Shown here: piece after piece, positions 17,501 through 27,483 of the stretch
Position numbering within the stretch: position 1 is the first letter of the stretch
Layout of the letters: the number at the start of each line of letters is the position of its first letter
Assembly: GCA_017881055.1 (NCBI GenBank)
Contig: JADGRF010000287.1
Coordinates: 1-52,305 of the forward strand
Length of the DNA stretch: 52,305 nucleotides
Direction of reading: 5' to 3'
Origin: Sandaracinaceae bacterium
GTDB lineage: Bacteria; Myxococcota_A; Polyangia; Polyangiales; JAFGIB01
The notes under the pieces: generated by a model
Seen by the model: only the letters and a program-made list of their open reading frames with translations
Databases searched by the model: none
What the model was told of the DNA's origin: nothing
Position numbers and translations under genes: made by a program

Positions 17501-20500
17501 CTCGAAGAGCTGAAGCTCGGCGACGCAGACGGGGCAGCGGCGCGCTACCGTGCGCTCACCGAGCTCGATCCCGCGAGTGGCGAAGCTTGGGCGGCGCTCG
17601 ATCGACTCGCGCTCGCCGCCGAGCGCTACGACGAGCTGGCCAAGGTGCTCGAGAAGCGACGCGAGCTCGACACCGAGCGTTCTGCCAGCGTGGAGTTCGG
17701 CTCGCGTTTGGGCCTTTTGTGCTTGGAGAAGCTCGACGACGCGGAGCGCGCGGTCGATGTGCTCGCGCAGGTGATCGAGATCGAGCCCGGTCAGGGAGCT
17801 TCGCTTGCTGCGCTCGAACAGATCGCGGAGCAGAAGAAGAAGCTCGCACCGAAGGTTCTGAGCACGCTCGAGAAGGCCTACGAGCGCATCGGTCGCTTCG
17901 ACAAGCTCGCGAACGTGATCGGTCAGCGCTTGAAGACCGTCAAAGACGAGGCGGAGCTGCGGCGCCTGCGCTTGCGGCTGGCGGAGATCAGCGGCGGCAA
18001 GCTCGGCGACTCGCTGGGCGCCTACGCCTCTCTAGAAGCCGCGTTTCTCGAACAGCCAAGTGATACGACGCTCTGGGACCGGCTGGCCGAGGCCGCAGAG
18101 CTTGCCAAGCAACATCGTGCGCTCGCCGGTGCGTACGGCCTCGCGATCGACGCGGGTGATCTTTCCGACGCCGACCGTGTCGAGCTCGCGGTTCGCGCCG
18201 CGCGCATCTACGACGAGATCTTGGGCGAGCCGCAACAGGCCGAGGCGTTCCATCGGCGCGTGCTCGCGCACGATCCGCTCGCCGACGTCGCGTTCATCGC
18301 GCTCAAAGAGGTGTACACGAACAACGAGCGCTGGGACGACCTGCAGGCGCTCTACAAGAAGCGCATCGAGGAGACGGTGGACGCGGGGCAGAAGCTCGAC
18401 CTTCTGCTGCAGGTCTGCTTTCTGTTCGAAGAGATTCTGGATCGGCCAGATAGCGCCATCGAAGCGTATGAAGCGGTGCTCGAGCTGGCGCCGGACCACG
18501 GACCGTCGCGCCGCACGCTGGAGAAGCTGTACGAGCGCACGGAGCGTCATCGCGACTTGGCCGAGCTGCTGCGCGAGAACCTCGAGCAAGCCGAAGGTTA
18601 TGATCAGGTCGACCTGATGTATCGGCTCGGTGACTTGCACGAGACGAAGCTCGCCGAGCCGGGCGTCGCGGTCGATCACTACGAAGGCGTACTGCAGCAG
18701 CAGCCGCACCACTTGCGTGCGCAGGCCGCTCTGGCGCGCCTGCTTTCGGTGCCCGGACAGCGGCAGCGTGTGGCTGCGATCCTGGAGCCGATCTACGAGA
18801 GTCAGGGTGCGTATCCGGACCTCGTGCGCGTGCTCGAGATTCAGCTGGCTGACCGGGAAGGAGCCGAGGCGAAGGGCGCCCTCTGCATGCGCATCGGCGA
18901 GCTCTACGAGCAGCGCGTGAAAGACGCCGAGGGCGCGTTCACCGCATACGCGAACGCCGTCGATGCCGATCCTGCCGACCGTGCGGCGCGGGAAGCGCTC
19001 GCGCGCATCGCGAAGTCGCGTGACTCGTATCGGCGCAAGCGTGCGCAGGTGCTGGAGCGCGCGGTGAGCGCGGTGCAAGATGCCGACCTGCAGGTGGATC
19101 TGCTCTCAGAGCTCGGCCAGCTGTTGGACGAGTATCTCGACGACAAGGTGGCTGCCGAGCGCGCCTACGAGCGCCTGATCGAAGTTGCACACGGGCGTGA
19201 CGACGTCGTGCTCGAAGCGTCGAGAGCGCTGGAGCGTCTGCATTTGCAGAGTGGCGATCACGTGCGTCTCGCGAAAGATCTCGAACGCCAAGCCGAGCTC
19301 GAGCTGGATGTGCGTGCGCGCGAGCGCTTGTACGTGCGCTTGTCCGAGCTGTATGAACACAAGCTCGACAACGCCGAGGCTGCGATCGTCGCGCGTCAGA
19401 AGTGCCTCGACCTGGACGACCGCAACGCCGACGCCCTGATTGCCCTCGAGGGCCTCTTCGAGCGCGCGCACCGTTTCCCCGCGCTGGTCGAGATTCTGCA
19501 GCGTCGCGTGCAGATCGAAGACAGCGAAGCGGAGCGTCGCGCCTTGTCGCGACGCATCGCGCTCACGTACGAGGAGAAGCTCGGCGACAGCGAGCGCGCC
19601 ATCGAAGCGTACAACGAGGTTCGCAACAACTTCGGCAACGATGCCGACACGCTCGCGTCCCTGGCGCGTTTGTACGAAGCGGCGGCGAGCTACCCCGAGC
19701 TGCTCGAAGTCCTCGAATCCGAAGCGGCGCTGGCCGTCACCGGCGAGCAGCGCGCTGCGCTGCGTTTCCGCATTGCCGAGATTCAGCGCGAAAAGCAGAA
19801 GGAGACGGAGGCGGCCATCGGCACGTACGAAATCGTGCTGGAAGACGATGGCGAGCACGCGGGCGCCCTCGCGGCGCTGGACACGATCATTCACGCGCCC
19901 GAGGGGGCGTACCGCAAGGACGCCGCACGCGTCGTCACGCCGCGTTACGAGGCGCTTGGCCTTTACGACAAGCTGCTCGCGGTGCTCGACCGTCTGGCCG
20001 AGGACGACGACGAGCTGGAGAAGCTCGAAGCCTTGCGCAAGGCGGCCAGCGTGGCCGAGCGTGGCCAAAACGATGCGGCCAGCGCCATGCGCTACATCGG
20101 TCGCGCGCTACGCGTGGCGCACTCGCATGACAGCTTGTCCGAGCTCCTCACGGAGTACGGCCGGCTCGCCGATCTGACCTCGGGCTTCGCCGAGTACGTC
20201 GCGACGCTGGAAGAGATCGCGCCGCAGATCTTCGACATCGAGCAGAAGGTTCGCGTCTATCGGCGCGTGGCCGAGGTCGCGCGCGAGAAGCTGAGTGACA
20301 CCGCGCTCGCGCGTGCCTCGTATCGCCGCGTGTTGGAAGAGCAGGCGGACGACGTGCCCGCGCTCGATGCGCTGCTCCTGCTCGATCAGGAAGCGGGCGA
20401 CCACGCCGCGTTGATCGACGTGCTCAAGCGCAAGATCACGCTGGTCAGTGCACCGACGGAGCGCGCCGCGCTGCTCATGCGCCAGGCCGAGGTCTACGAG

Positions 20501-23500
20501 CGTGGGGCGGATCAGCCCGAGCATGCCATCGAGGCGCTCGAAGAGATCATCGCGGAGACGCCTCTGCCCGCAGCCTACGACGGCCTCGAGCGCTTGTACC
20601 AACGCACGTTGCGTTGGGCGGATCTGTCGGCGTTGTTCGAGGGACAGATCGCGCGCGGCGTCGGCGATGCCGTCGCGCTGCGCTACAAGCTTGCGCACAA
20701 CAGCCGCCAGCACTTGTCCGATACCCACGCGGCGCTCGAGCACCTCCGCGAAGCGATCGCGCACAACCCGCGGCACGCGGACTCGATCGCGTTGCTCGAG
20801 ACGATCATGGGCGAGCAGGGCGAGCATCGCGCGATCGCAGCCGAGATCCTCGAGCCTGGCTATCTCGCCCGCATGGAGTGGGCAAAGCTGACGGCGGCAT
20901 TGCGCGCGCGCGTCGAAGCCGAGCTCGATCTCGACGAGCGCAAGCGCTTGCTCGTGCGCCTCGGCCGCATCTACGAAGAGCAGCTCGAAGACTTCGACGA
21001 GACGCTCGAGATCTACGCGCGCTTGTTCCGCGAGGATCCGCGCGACGAGGAAGTCTGGGAGACGCTCACGCGGTTGGCGAAGCTCGGCGGCCAGTGGAGC
21101 CGCTTGGCGAAGATCCTCCAAGAGGCGTTCGCAGACGGTCCGGTCGAGGACCCGGTCATCGCCAAGCTCGCGCGCTACGTGGGCTCGCTCTACGACGAGC
21201 GCATCGCGAACCTGGTGAAAGCCGCCGAGAGCTACGAGAAGGCGCTCGCCTTCGATCGCGAGGACCGTGAGGCGTTCGGCGCGCTCGAATCCGCGTATCT
21301 GCGTTCCGGCAATCACGCGGCGTTGGTCGAGCTTTACACGGTTCAGGCCGGTGTCGCGCGGGACGATGCCGAGCGGGTCGCGCTCCTGCACAAGCGCGCG
21401 AAGATCCACGCCGATGAGCAGCAGGACGGCGCGAGAGCCGTTGCAACCTATCGCGAGATCCTCGAGATCATTCCAGACGACGCCGCGGCCATCGCCGGGC
21501 TCGAAGCGCGCTTGGCGGCGACCGAGGACTACACGGGCCTTGCGGAGCACCTGCGCCGCCGGATCGAGCACAGCGTCGGCACCCCGGATGAAACCACGCA
21601 GAAGCACCGTCTCGCCGAGCTGCTCTGGGAGCGCTTGCAGGACGAGACCGGCGCGATCGACCTGTTCGAAGAGATCACGCAGACGGATCCTAAGCACGGC
21701 CCCGCCATGCTGTCGCTCGAGCGCATCGTGCAGGAAGAGCGCCATCGCCTGCGCGTGACGGAGATCCTCGACCCGGTCTATCGGCACCTCGATCAGTGGA
21801 AGAAGCTGATCGCGATCTACGAAGCGCGCTTGCCGCTGCTCACCGACCGGTCGGAGGCCGTACGCCTGCTCGCCGAGATCGCCGAGCTGCACGAAAATCG
21901 CGGGCGCGACCTGCGCCTGGCCTTCCAAGCGTACGCGCGCGCGTTTGCACGCGAGCCGGACAACGACGGCACTCGTGCGCACATCGACCGCCTCGCGAGT
22001 CGCGTCGGCGCGTGGGACGACCACGTTGCAGCATACGAGGCTGCCCTCGCTGCCGCGACCGAGGACTCGGTCAAGGTCCAGCTGCTCACGACGATCGCCC
22101 GCGTGCACGACGAGAAGCGCGGCGATCCGCGTGCCGCGATCAAGGCGTACGAGCGGCTGTTGGCGGTCGATTCCGACGACGCGAGCACGCTCGACGCCCT
22201 CGAGGCGCTCTACACGATGGTGGGCGATTGGCGCGGCTTGATCGGCGTGCTCGAGCTCAAGGTGAAGGCGGCGTTCAGCGCCGAAGAGCGCGGCGACGGT
22301 CTGCGGCGCGTCGGCTCCGTGCTCGAGGAGCTGCTGGGCGACCGGGACGCCGCCATTGCTGCATACAAGCGCGCCGTCGAAGAAGTCGATACCGACGAGC
22401 GGGCGCTCGAAGCGCTCGATCGACTGTACGCTGCGGTACCGAAGCCGCAGGAGCTCTCGGCGGTCGTGGCGCGGCGCATCGAGCTCGCACAGGTTCCAGC
22501 TGACAGGATCGAGCTTGGACTGCGTCTGGGCGAGCTGTACGAAGACTCGCTGCATCAAGTCGACGAAGCGATCGAGACGTATCGACGCGTGCTCGACGAC
22601 GACGCCGAGCAGAAGCACGCGCTTCTCCGCCTCGCCGTGCTGTACGAACGCCAGGGCATGTGGCAGGAGCTGCTCGAGAACCTGCGCACGCAGATCGGGC
22701 TCGCAACGAGTGTCGACGAACGTGTCGTGCTGCACTGCCGTGCGGGTGGCGTGCTCGAACGTGAGCTGGCGGATGTGCCCGAAGCCATCGAGTCGTACCG
22801 GCAAGCGCTGAGCATCGATCCGCGTTGCGATTCGGCGATCGCGGCGTTGATGGCGCTGACCGCCAAGGAAGATTACCGCGCGCTCGCTTCCGACGTCGTC
22901 GAGCCGCTGCTCCGTGAGCAAGAGCGCTGGGACGACCTCGTGAAGCTGATCGAGCGGCGTGTGCCGAGCATCATGGACCCGGTCGAGCGGCGCATGGAGC
23001 TCGTGCGGCTTGCCGAGATCCACGAGCACGGCCGCGGCTCGGCGCTGGACGCGTTCGCAGCGCTCAAGCGTGCGCTCGCCGACGAGCCGACGGATACCGC
23101 GGTTCAAGACGAGCTCGAGCGTCTGGCGCGTCCGCTCGACAGCGGCGCCGACCTGTACGCCGTGTTCATGGAACGCGCCGCCGGCATCTCCGATCCGGCC
23201 GACGCGGCGGCGCTGTTCCGCAGAGCCGGTGGCATCGCCGAGGAACACCTGCGTGACGACGCGCGCGCGATTGACGCCTACGTGCAGGCATCGCAGCGCG
23301 ACGACGATGCGCCCGAGACGCTGCTCGCGCTCGATCGGCTGTACGTGCAGACCGAGCGCTGGCAAGAGCTGGTCGACGTCTTGGAGCGCAGGGTTGCCGC
23401 GCTCACTTCGCCGTCCGAGCGCGCGGAGCTTCTGATCCGTCTCGGTCAGGTGCGCGACGTCCGCTTTGGGGACGGCCACGGCGCGTTCGTGGCATTCAGC

Positions 23501-25786
23501 GAGGTGCTGGAGAACGACCCTGGCGAGGCGCTCGCCATCGCCGGCATGCAGCGCCTCGGCCAGCGCGATGATCTCGCACGCGACGTGCTCGACGTGCTCG
23601 AGCGCTGCTTCCGAGAGACCGGCGCGATCGACAAGGTGGTAAGCCTTTACGACATCAAGATTCGGCTCGCACCGAGTGACGGCGAGAAGATTCGTCTGCT
23701 GAGCGAGGCGGCCGCCATGTGGGAGAACGAGCTGCACGAGCCCCGCAAGGCTTTGGACTGTCTGCGGCGCGCGTACGAGATCGACAGCCGGGACCTTGGC
23801 CTGCTCGATCAGGTCGAGCGCGTCGCGACGGCCGGGTCGGCATGGGCGGACCTGGCTGGGCTGGCGCAGCACTTGGCGGCGTCGCGTGTGCTCGAAGGCG
23901 CGCGCAAGCGCGAAGTCCTGTTGCGCGTCGCGGGTCTATATCGCGAGCACATCGGCGATCCGGTCGGCGAAGAGCTGTGCCTGGTAGGGGCGCTGGCGCT
24001 CGATCCGAAGCAGCTGACGGTGCATGCCCGGCTCACTGAGCTGCTGCGCGAAAAGGCCGAACCGGCGGCCCTGGTGAGCGAGCTGCGCGCGTATGCCGAC
24101 GTCGAGCCTGACGCCGCGCTGCGCACCGAGCGTCTGCGCGAGGCCGGTGAGCTCGCCCTGGATGCGGGCGATGTCGCGACTGCAGCCGTCTGTTTCGAAG
24201 GCGTGCTGGCTTCGGGCGGCGATGAAGCTGGCGCGCTGTCGGCGTTGGCCGAGATCCGCGAGGCGGGGGGACGCGCTGCGGAGAGCGCCGAGCTGCTTCT
24301 ACGCTGGCTCGCGATCGAGACCGACCCAACGCGGCGCATCGAGCTGCGCTACCGGATCGCGGAGCTCCAGACCGGTGTGCTCGCGGCGCCAGCGCGCGCT
24401 GTCGACACGTACGCGGCCTTGCTCGCCGAGCATCCGGACGAGACTCGTGCCGCGGGCGCGCTCGAACAGCTGCTCGAATCCCTCGAGCGCTGGAGTGAGC
24501 TCGAAGCTCTCCTGCAAGGTCGCCTGGCGCGCGTCGGCGACGCAGCGGAGCGCGTCGCGCTGCGCGTGAAGCTGGCGGGCTTGCTGGAGGTGCGGCTCGG
24601 CCAGCCCGATGGCGCAATCGAGATGCTGCGCGCGCTCGTGCTCGATGCACCAGGCTATGCGCTCGCGCTCGACGAACTCGAGCGGCTCTACGCACATACG
24701 CAGCGCCATGAAGATCTGGCGACGCTCCTTGGCACGCGTGTGGCTGATGCCGCCACCGCGGGGCAACCTGAGCTCGCCGCGGCCAAGGCGTGGTCGCTCG
24801 TGTGCCTCTACGAGAACACGCTCGGCGATGACGCACGCGCGCTCCGGACGCTCGTGCAGCTGCAGACGCTGACGCCCCACGATCAGCGCGTGCTAACAGA
24901 GCTGATTCGCCTGTACCAGAAGAGCGAGCACTTCCTGCAGGCCGCCGGAGCGCTCGATCAACTGATCACGATGCAGACCGGCGCCGAGGCCGCGAGCAGC
25001 GCGCTCGCGCTCGCGGACCTGGCCAAAAAGCGCCTCTCCGACCCCGCGCTCGCCGAGAACGCGTTGCGCCGCGCCCTGGCGCTCGACCCTTCGCGAATGG
25101 ACGCGCGGGAGGCCTTGAGGTCGCACTTGGAGCAGACGGAACAGCACCAGAAGCTGGCCGAGCTCCTGGCCGAGGACGCCGCCGCAGCTGCCACGCCGGC
25201 CGAACAAGCCGCGCTCTATACGCGCGTCGCCAGCCTCTACTCGACCAAGCTGAACGAGCCCGCGGCCGCGGTTTCCTTCCTCGAGCGTGCGACCCAGCTC
25301 GTGCCCGACGATCGCGCCGCGTTGCTCTTGCTCTGCGATCTGTACATCGCCGCGCAGCGCCAAGTCGACGCGGTCCCCGTGCTGGAGAAGATCATCGCGT
25401 CGTACGGGGGTCGTCGCGCCAAGGAAGTCGCCGTGTACGAGCACCGGCTCGGCCAAGCGTACGAGTCAGCTGGAAACTCCGACGAAGCGCTCAAGCATTA
25501 CGATGCCGCGTTCAAGATCGATCTCACGAGCGTGCCGGTGCTGCGTGACCTCGGGCGCATCTGCTTGGCGCGCGGCGACCTCGACCGCGCCCAGAAGACG
25601 TACCGCGCGCTGCTCCTGCAGAAGCTCGGCGCCGACGTCGGCATCAACAAGGCCGATGTGTACTTCCGGCTGGGCGAGATCTCGCTCAAACAGAACGACA
25701 AGCCCAAAGCCAAGTCGATGTTGGAGCGAGCCATCTCGGAGGCGGGCCAGCATCCGGCCGCCAAGGCCATGCTCGAGCAGCTCTGA
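14516..25786 (+). CDS. Giant TPR-repeat protein (about 3,756 residues)
   Basis: One uninterrupted frame of 11.3 kb encodes a soluble protein of roughly 0.4 MDa. It consists almost wholly of TPR-like helical repeats. A module of about 72-76 residues recurs throughout. It runs: a helix ending AYERVLELDP; ALxALxxLYxxxxxWxxL; then a helix with RxxLLxRLAxLYEExLxD before the next AIExY. About 50 such modules fit the length. There is no signal peptide, membrane segment or catalytic domain, so a cytoplasmic scaffold is the natural inference. The GTG at 14516 is taken as the start (an ATG at 14537 is possible); its ribosome-binding site is weak. The stop codon touches the ATG of the aminotransferase gene. 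Long antisense frames here are codon-bias shadows. Confidence 0.9.
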   Translation: MAQTRTDMVAPAAGEPLPSEAMQKLRLGNYLGTLEADPDDLAAVEGIREIIASRDPERLGEEPVRLLEMARQGHELRAEFGTVARLIEVELPLVEDDRAFAGSLYKELGRLRADFLLEPEAALEAYGKALEYRGEDSEIHDAQKRLEQAEASWKKFAKRLVEEAESATDLSLKTSLLLRAATFAWQWKRKGKTKDADKLWRRVLELDPANLKAALLYEHILREREEWRALAQHLLDTAEAVREKQDRINCYVRSARVFARKLGEKNRAAACYERVLDFDPTHAEAMAYLSEYFTESEQWDHLAGLYEDALRVPQKLEVEQGVLLQIGMVHYRMRKRPEDAEPHFARLRKLDPTHPAMLDFYRAYFATPAEAESMIRILSDAQRVCTDPARKLELASEAARLSQSAPGMGERAIEAWKVVQRLDAGNEEAARVLKDLYRKAEKWNALVDILKTQIDATPDESEEGKAQKVALLRELAEVYRDHLRLEGMLINAHNAILRIVPGDRTTLDALAHKYRELGRWNDLINVLTTEAELLPDVSARIRMYLQVAALWVERFSNYNQAASPLEKVLELDPQNREALSRLREIYEKKRAWKQLFEVTKKERSVASDPTARAKLTVAMAELAADRLQRYDEALVLWQEVLGDDHYGSVAAEAVEKLAEREKDWKTLAAVLDRQVAVETSDEAKIRVLLKLGSLHAERLDDPEGASRAWRRILAIDPRQGRALRSLRDSLLSFGEWDGLEQLYERAGDFEALVDVLSGEADRVEDPAVKIDLSFRVARIFEEKIKEPARAQRSYERVLAVDPKNARAARALAPIYEAEEKWSKLCAMLDIVLSSLAPDEKEERLLLLGRLRVLSQEKLRDGELAFRHALAGYELAPESAATRQALESAAEIAQAFERVVEAYAARLAKAEPAEALALHRRIAGLAGERLGRSELAAEHWRKVLASEPADTAALTALDRIYRAENRTQDIRGLLTHRLERETDSAVRWDILKELAILEELKLGDADGAAARYRALTELDPASGEAWAALDRLALAAERYDELAKVLEKRRELDTERSASVEFGSRLGLLCLEKLDDAERAVDVLAQVIEIEPGQGASLAALEQIAEQKKKLAPKVLSTLEKAYERIGRFDKLANVIGQRLKTVKDEAELRRLRLRLAEISGGKLGDSLGAYASLEAAFLEQPSDTTLWDRLAEAAELAKQHRALAGAYGLAIDAGDLSDADRVELAVRAARIYDEILGEPQQAEAFHRRVLAHDPLADVAFIALKEVYTNNERWDDLQALYKKRIEETVDAGQKLDLLLQVCFLFEEILDRPDSAIEAYEAVLELAPDHGPSRRTLEKLYERTERHRDLAELLRENLEQAEGYDQVDLMYRLGDLHETKLAEPGVAVDHYEGVLQQQPHHLRAQAALARLLSVPGQRQRVAAILEPIYESQGAYPDLVRVLEIQLADREGAEAKGALCMRIGELYEQRVKDAEGAFTAYANAVDADPADRAAREALARIAKSRDSYRRKRAQVLERAVSAVQDADLQVDLLSELGQLLDEYLDDKVAAERAYERLIEVAHGRDDVVLEASRALERLHLQSGDHVRLAKDLERQAELELDVRARERLYVRLSELYEHKLDNAEAAIVARQKCLDLDDRNADALIALEGLFERAHRFPALVEILQRRVQIEDSEAERRALSRRIALTYEEKLGDSERAIEAYNEVRNNFGNDADTLASLARLYEAAASYPELLEVLESEAALAVTGEQRAALRFRIAEIQREKQKETEAAIGTYEIVLEDDGEHAGALAALDTIIHAPEGAYRKDAARVVTPRYEALGLYDKLLAVLDRLAEDDDELEKLEALRKAASVAERGQNDAASAMRYIGRALRVAHSHDSLSELLTEYGRLADLTSGFAEYVATLEEIAPQIFDIEQKVRVYRRVAEVAREKLSDTALARASYRRVLEEQADDVPALDALLLLDQEAGDHAALIDVLKRKITLVSAPTERAALLMRQAEVYERGADQPEHAIEALEEIIAETPLPAAYDGLERLYQRTLRWADLSALFEGQIARGVGDAVALRYKLAHNSRQHLSDTHAALEHLREAIAHNPRHADSIALLETIMGEQGEHRAIAAEILEPGYLARMEWAKLTAALRARVEAELDLDERKRLLVRLGRIYEEQLEDFDETLEIYARLFREDPRDEEVWETLTRLAKLGGQWSRLAKILQEAFADGPVEDPVIAKLARYVGSLYDERIANLVKAAESYEKALAFDREDREAFGALESAYLRSGNHAALVELYTVQAGVARDDAERVALLHKRAKIHADEQQDGARAVATYREILEIIPDDAAAIAGLEARLAATEDYTGLAEHLRRRIEHSVGTPDETTQKHRLAELLWERLQDETGAIDLFEEITQTDPKHGPAMLSLERIVQEERHRLRVTEILDPVYRHLDQWKKLIAIYEARLPLLTDRSEAVRLLAEIAELHENRGRDLRLAFQAYARAFAREPDNDGTRAHIDRLASRVGAWDDHVAAYEAALAAATEDSVKVQLLTTIARVHDEKRGDPRAAIKAYERLLAVDSDDASTLDALEALYTMVGDWRGLIGVLELKVKAAFSAEERGDGLRRVGSVLEELLGDRDAAIAAYKRAVEEVDTDERALEALDRLYAAVPKPQELSAVVARRIELAQVPADRIELGLRLGELYEDSLHQVDEAIETYRRVLDDDAEQKHALLRLAVLYERQGMWQELLENLRTQIGLATSVDERVVLHCRAGGVLERELADVPEAIESYRQALSIDPRCDSAIAALMALTAKEDYRALASDVVEPLLREQERWDDLVKLIERRVPSIMDPVERRMELVRLAEIHEHGRGSALDAFAALKRALADEPTDTAVQDELERLARPLDSGADLYAVFMERAAGISDPADAAALFRRAGGIAEEHLRDDARAIDAYVQASQRDDDAPETLLALDRLYVQTERWQELVDVLERRVAALTSPSERAELLIRLGQVRDVRFGDGHGAFVAFSEVLENDPGEALAIAGMQRLGQRDDLARDVLDVLERCFRETGAIDKVVSLYDIKIRLAPSDGEKIRLLSEAAAMWENELHEPRKALDCLRRAYEIDSRDLGLLDQVERVATAGSAWADLAGLAQHLAASRVLEGARKREVLLRVAGLYREHIGDPVGEELCLVGALALDPKQLTVHARLTELLREKAEPAALVSELRAYADVEPDAALRTERLREAGELALDAGDVATAAVCFEGVLASGGDEAGALSALAEIREAGGRAAESAELLLRWLAIETDPTRRIELRYRIAELQTGVLAAPARAVDTYAALLAEHPDETRAAGALEQLLESLERWSELEALLQGRLARVGDAAERVALRVKLAGLLEVRLGQPDGAIEMLRALVLDAPGYALALDELERLYAHTQRHEDLATLLGTRVADAATAGQPELAAAKAWSLVCLYENTLGDDARALRTLVQLQTLTPHDQRVLTELIRLYQKSEHFLQAAGALDQLITMQTGAEAASSALALADLAKKRLSDPALAENALRRALALDPSRMDAREALRSHLEQTEQHQKLAELLAEDAAAAATPAEQAALYTRVASLYSTKLNEPAAAVSFLERATQLVPDDRAALLLLCDLYIAAQRQVDAVPVLEKIIASYGGRRAKEVAVYEHRLGQAYESAGNSDEALKHYDAAFKIDLTSVPVLRDLGRICLARGDLDRAQKTYRALLLQKLGADVGINKADVYFRLGEISLKQNDKPKAKSMLERAISEAGQHPAAKAMLEQL

Positions 25787-26656
25787 ATGGCAGCGGAAGG
25801 TCAGCTGTGCATCGACGGAGTGCTGGTGTCGGCCGCGGACGCGCGCGTGTCGGTGTTCGATCGCGGTTTTCTGTACGGCGACAGCGCGTTCGAGGTGATG
25901 CGCACCTACGGTGGCAAGTCGTTCTGCGAGCGCGAGCACCTGGATCGGCTCGTTCAGTCGTGCGAGCGCATCCTGATTCCGCTGACCATCTCGACCGCGC
26001 AGCTCTCGCGAGATGTAGCCCGCACGGTCAAAGCGTCCGGCCTAGCCGAGTGCTATGTGCGCGTGATGGTCACCCGCGGCGTGGGGCCGTTGGGTCTCGA
26101 TCTCGCGCAGGCGCAGACACCGAGCGTGCTGGTATTCGCGCTGCCGTTGCACCTGCCGCCGGCGCACTTCTACACGGACGGCATTCGTGTGGGCCTTTTG
26201 CAGGTGGGACGCAGCACGGACGGTACTTCCGCCGTCGGCGCGAAGACGAGCAACTACTTGGGCAGCGTGCTGGCATTGCACGCGGTGAAGCAGCGCGGCT
26301 GCGACGAAGCCATCGTAGTCGGCCCGCACGGTGAGCTGGTGGAAGGCGCGACCAGCAACGTGTTCATGGTGAAAGCGGGCGAGCTGATCACGCCACCGAT
26401 CGAAGCGGGGATCCTCGCCGGCATCACGCGCAAGACTGTGATCGAGCTGGCCGCCGAGCGCGGCATCCGCATGCGCGAGATGCAGACACATCCAGCGGAT
26501 CTCTATCATGCGGACGAAGCGTTCATCACGAGCACGATCCGCGAGCTCGTGCCGGTCACACGCGTCGACGATCTCGTGATCGCCAACGGCAAGCCTGGGC
26601 CGCTCTCGCTGATGCTGCTCGCCGCGTATCGCGAGCGCGCTCGGACGGCCAGCTAG
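25787..26656 (+). CDS. Class IV PLP-dependent aminotransferase
   Basis: This 289-residue enzyme has the fold-type IV PLP family pattern: FDRGFLYGDSAFEVMRTY (24-41), catalytic Lys153 in GAKTSNYLGS, and EGATSNVFMV for cofactor phosphate binding. The family includes branched-chain aminotransferase (IlvE), D-amino-acid aminotransferase and aminodeoxychorismate lyase (PabC). The sequence is nearest in style to IlvE/DAAT, but substrate cannot be decided by eye. The ATG directly follows the TGA of the giant TPR gene with no gap, so translation is probably coupled. It converges with a lipoprotein gene; the two stops are only a few bases apart. Confidence 0.9.
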   Translation: MAAEGQLCIDGVLVSAADARVSVFDRGFLYGDSAFEVMRTYGGKSFCEREHLDRLVQSCERILIPLTISTAQLSRDVARTVKASGLAECYVRVMVTRGVGPLGLDLAQAQTPSVLVFALPLHLPPAHFYTDGIRVGLLQVGRSTDGTSAVGAKTSNYLGSVLALHAVKQRGCDEAIVVGPHGELVEGATSNVFMVKAGELITPPIEAGILAGITRKTVIELAAERGIRMREMQTHPADLYHADEAFITSTIRELVPVTRVDDLVIANGKPGPLSLMLLAAYRERARTAS

Positions 26657-26658
26657 CG

Positions 26659-27393
26659 TTACTGCTTGTTGCAGTTGGCGTCGGGCGTGATGTTGCCGTC
26701 GGCTTTGCATTGCGTCAGCGCGGCGAACAGGCTCGTGAAATAGGCATCGCTCGGCATCAGCTCGTTCGGCGCCTGGCCCGAGCCGAACTTGTGCGAAGAG
26801 TCGGTGCCGTTGCGCGTGAGCGTGATCTGCGTCGTCGGTCCGTCCGTGCAGCCGGGGCAGCCGTACGTATCGGCTAGTGTTACTCCGACGAGCTGCGCCG
26901 CGATGCTGCGCGCGAGATCGTGACCGTGCGGCGTGAGCGTCCCGGTGTTCGTCGGCTTGCATTGCCCGCCGGTCAGACAGTCGAGCAGCGTGACCGCATC
27001 GCAGCCGCTGGGCTCGCCGCTCGCAGCGGCGCTGATCGTCACCATCGCTTTGCACGAGTTCGCGCAGAAGCCGCTCTCATGGGTCGCCGAGACGAGGACC
27101 GAGTCGCGCGCTACGTCGCCACAGCGCGCGCCGGCGTCGTGCGAGCCACCGGAGCTGCCGGAGCTACCGGCGTTACCGGCGCCAGAGTCCAGCGAGTTGC
27201 TCGGCGAGCTGCCCGCGTCGGCCGCTGCATCGCGCAGCGTCGCCGCATCGCCCGCTGCATCGTGAGCGTGCCCCGCGTCGCGCAGCGTGAACTCTGGCTG
27301 CTTCGCACCCTCTGGGGTCGCTTCGAAACAACCGGAGCTGCCGAGCACGAGGAGCGCGGCGCCAGCTCGCCAAAGGCCCATGGAGGTCTTCAT
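26659..27393 (-). CDS. Putative lipoprotein
   Basis: This 244-residue protein starts MKTSMGLWRAGAALLVLGSSGC at 27393, a lipoprotein signal with SSGC lipobox. A long Asp/Ala/Ser/Gly-rich linker (to about residue 90) precedes a small Cys-rich domain with several paired Cys (FCANSC, CDAVTLLDC, GCPGC). This domain is likely disulfide-bonded in the periplasm or at the surface. No family is recognised. Acidic, Gly/Ser-rich linkers after lipoboxes are common in myxobacterial lipoproteins. It is divergent from the dus gene. Confidence 0.7.
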   Translation of the reverse strand: MKTSMGLWRAGAALLVLGSSGCFEATPEGAKQPEFTLRDAGHAHDAAGDAATLRDAAADAGSSPSNSLDSGAGNAGSSGSSGGSHDAGARCGDVARDSVLVSATHESGFCANSCKAMVTISAAASGEPSGCDAVTLLDCLTGGQCKPTNTGTLTPHGHDLARSIAAQLVGVTLADTYGCPGCTDGPTTQITLTRNGTDSSHKFGSGQAPNELMPSDAYFTSLFAALTQCKADGNITPDANCNKQ

Positions 27394-27483
27394 CTCGGAC
27401 AGGGTGCCGCACGCAACCCGCGACGAAAAGCCCTGTTTTCGGGACCACTCCGGCTGGGTGCTGGGGTTGTCCCTGCGGTTATC

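Noticed and set aside
20108-23872. A 1,254-codon open frame on the minus strand inside the giant TPR gene
   Set aside because: It is the antisense shadow of a GC-rich, Glu/Leu/Ala-biased gene. Its translation is Arg/Gln/Val-rich without any domain, whereas the plus strand gives clear TPR repeats.
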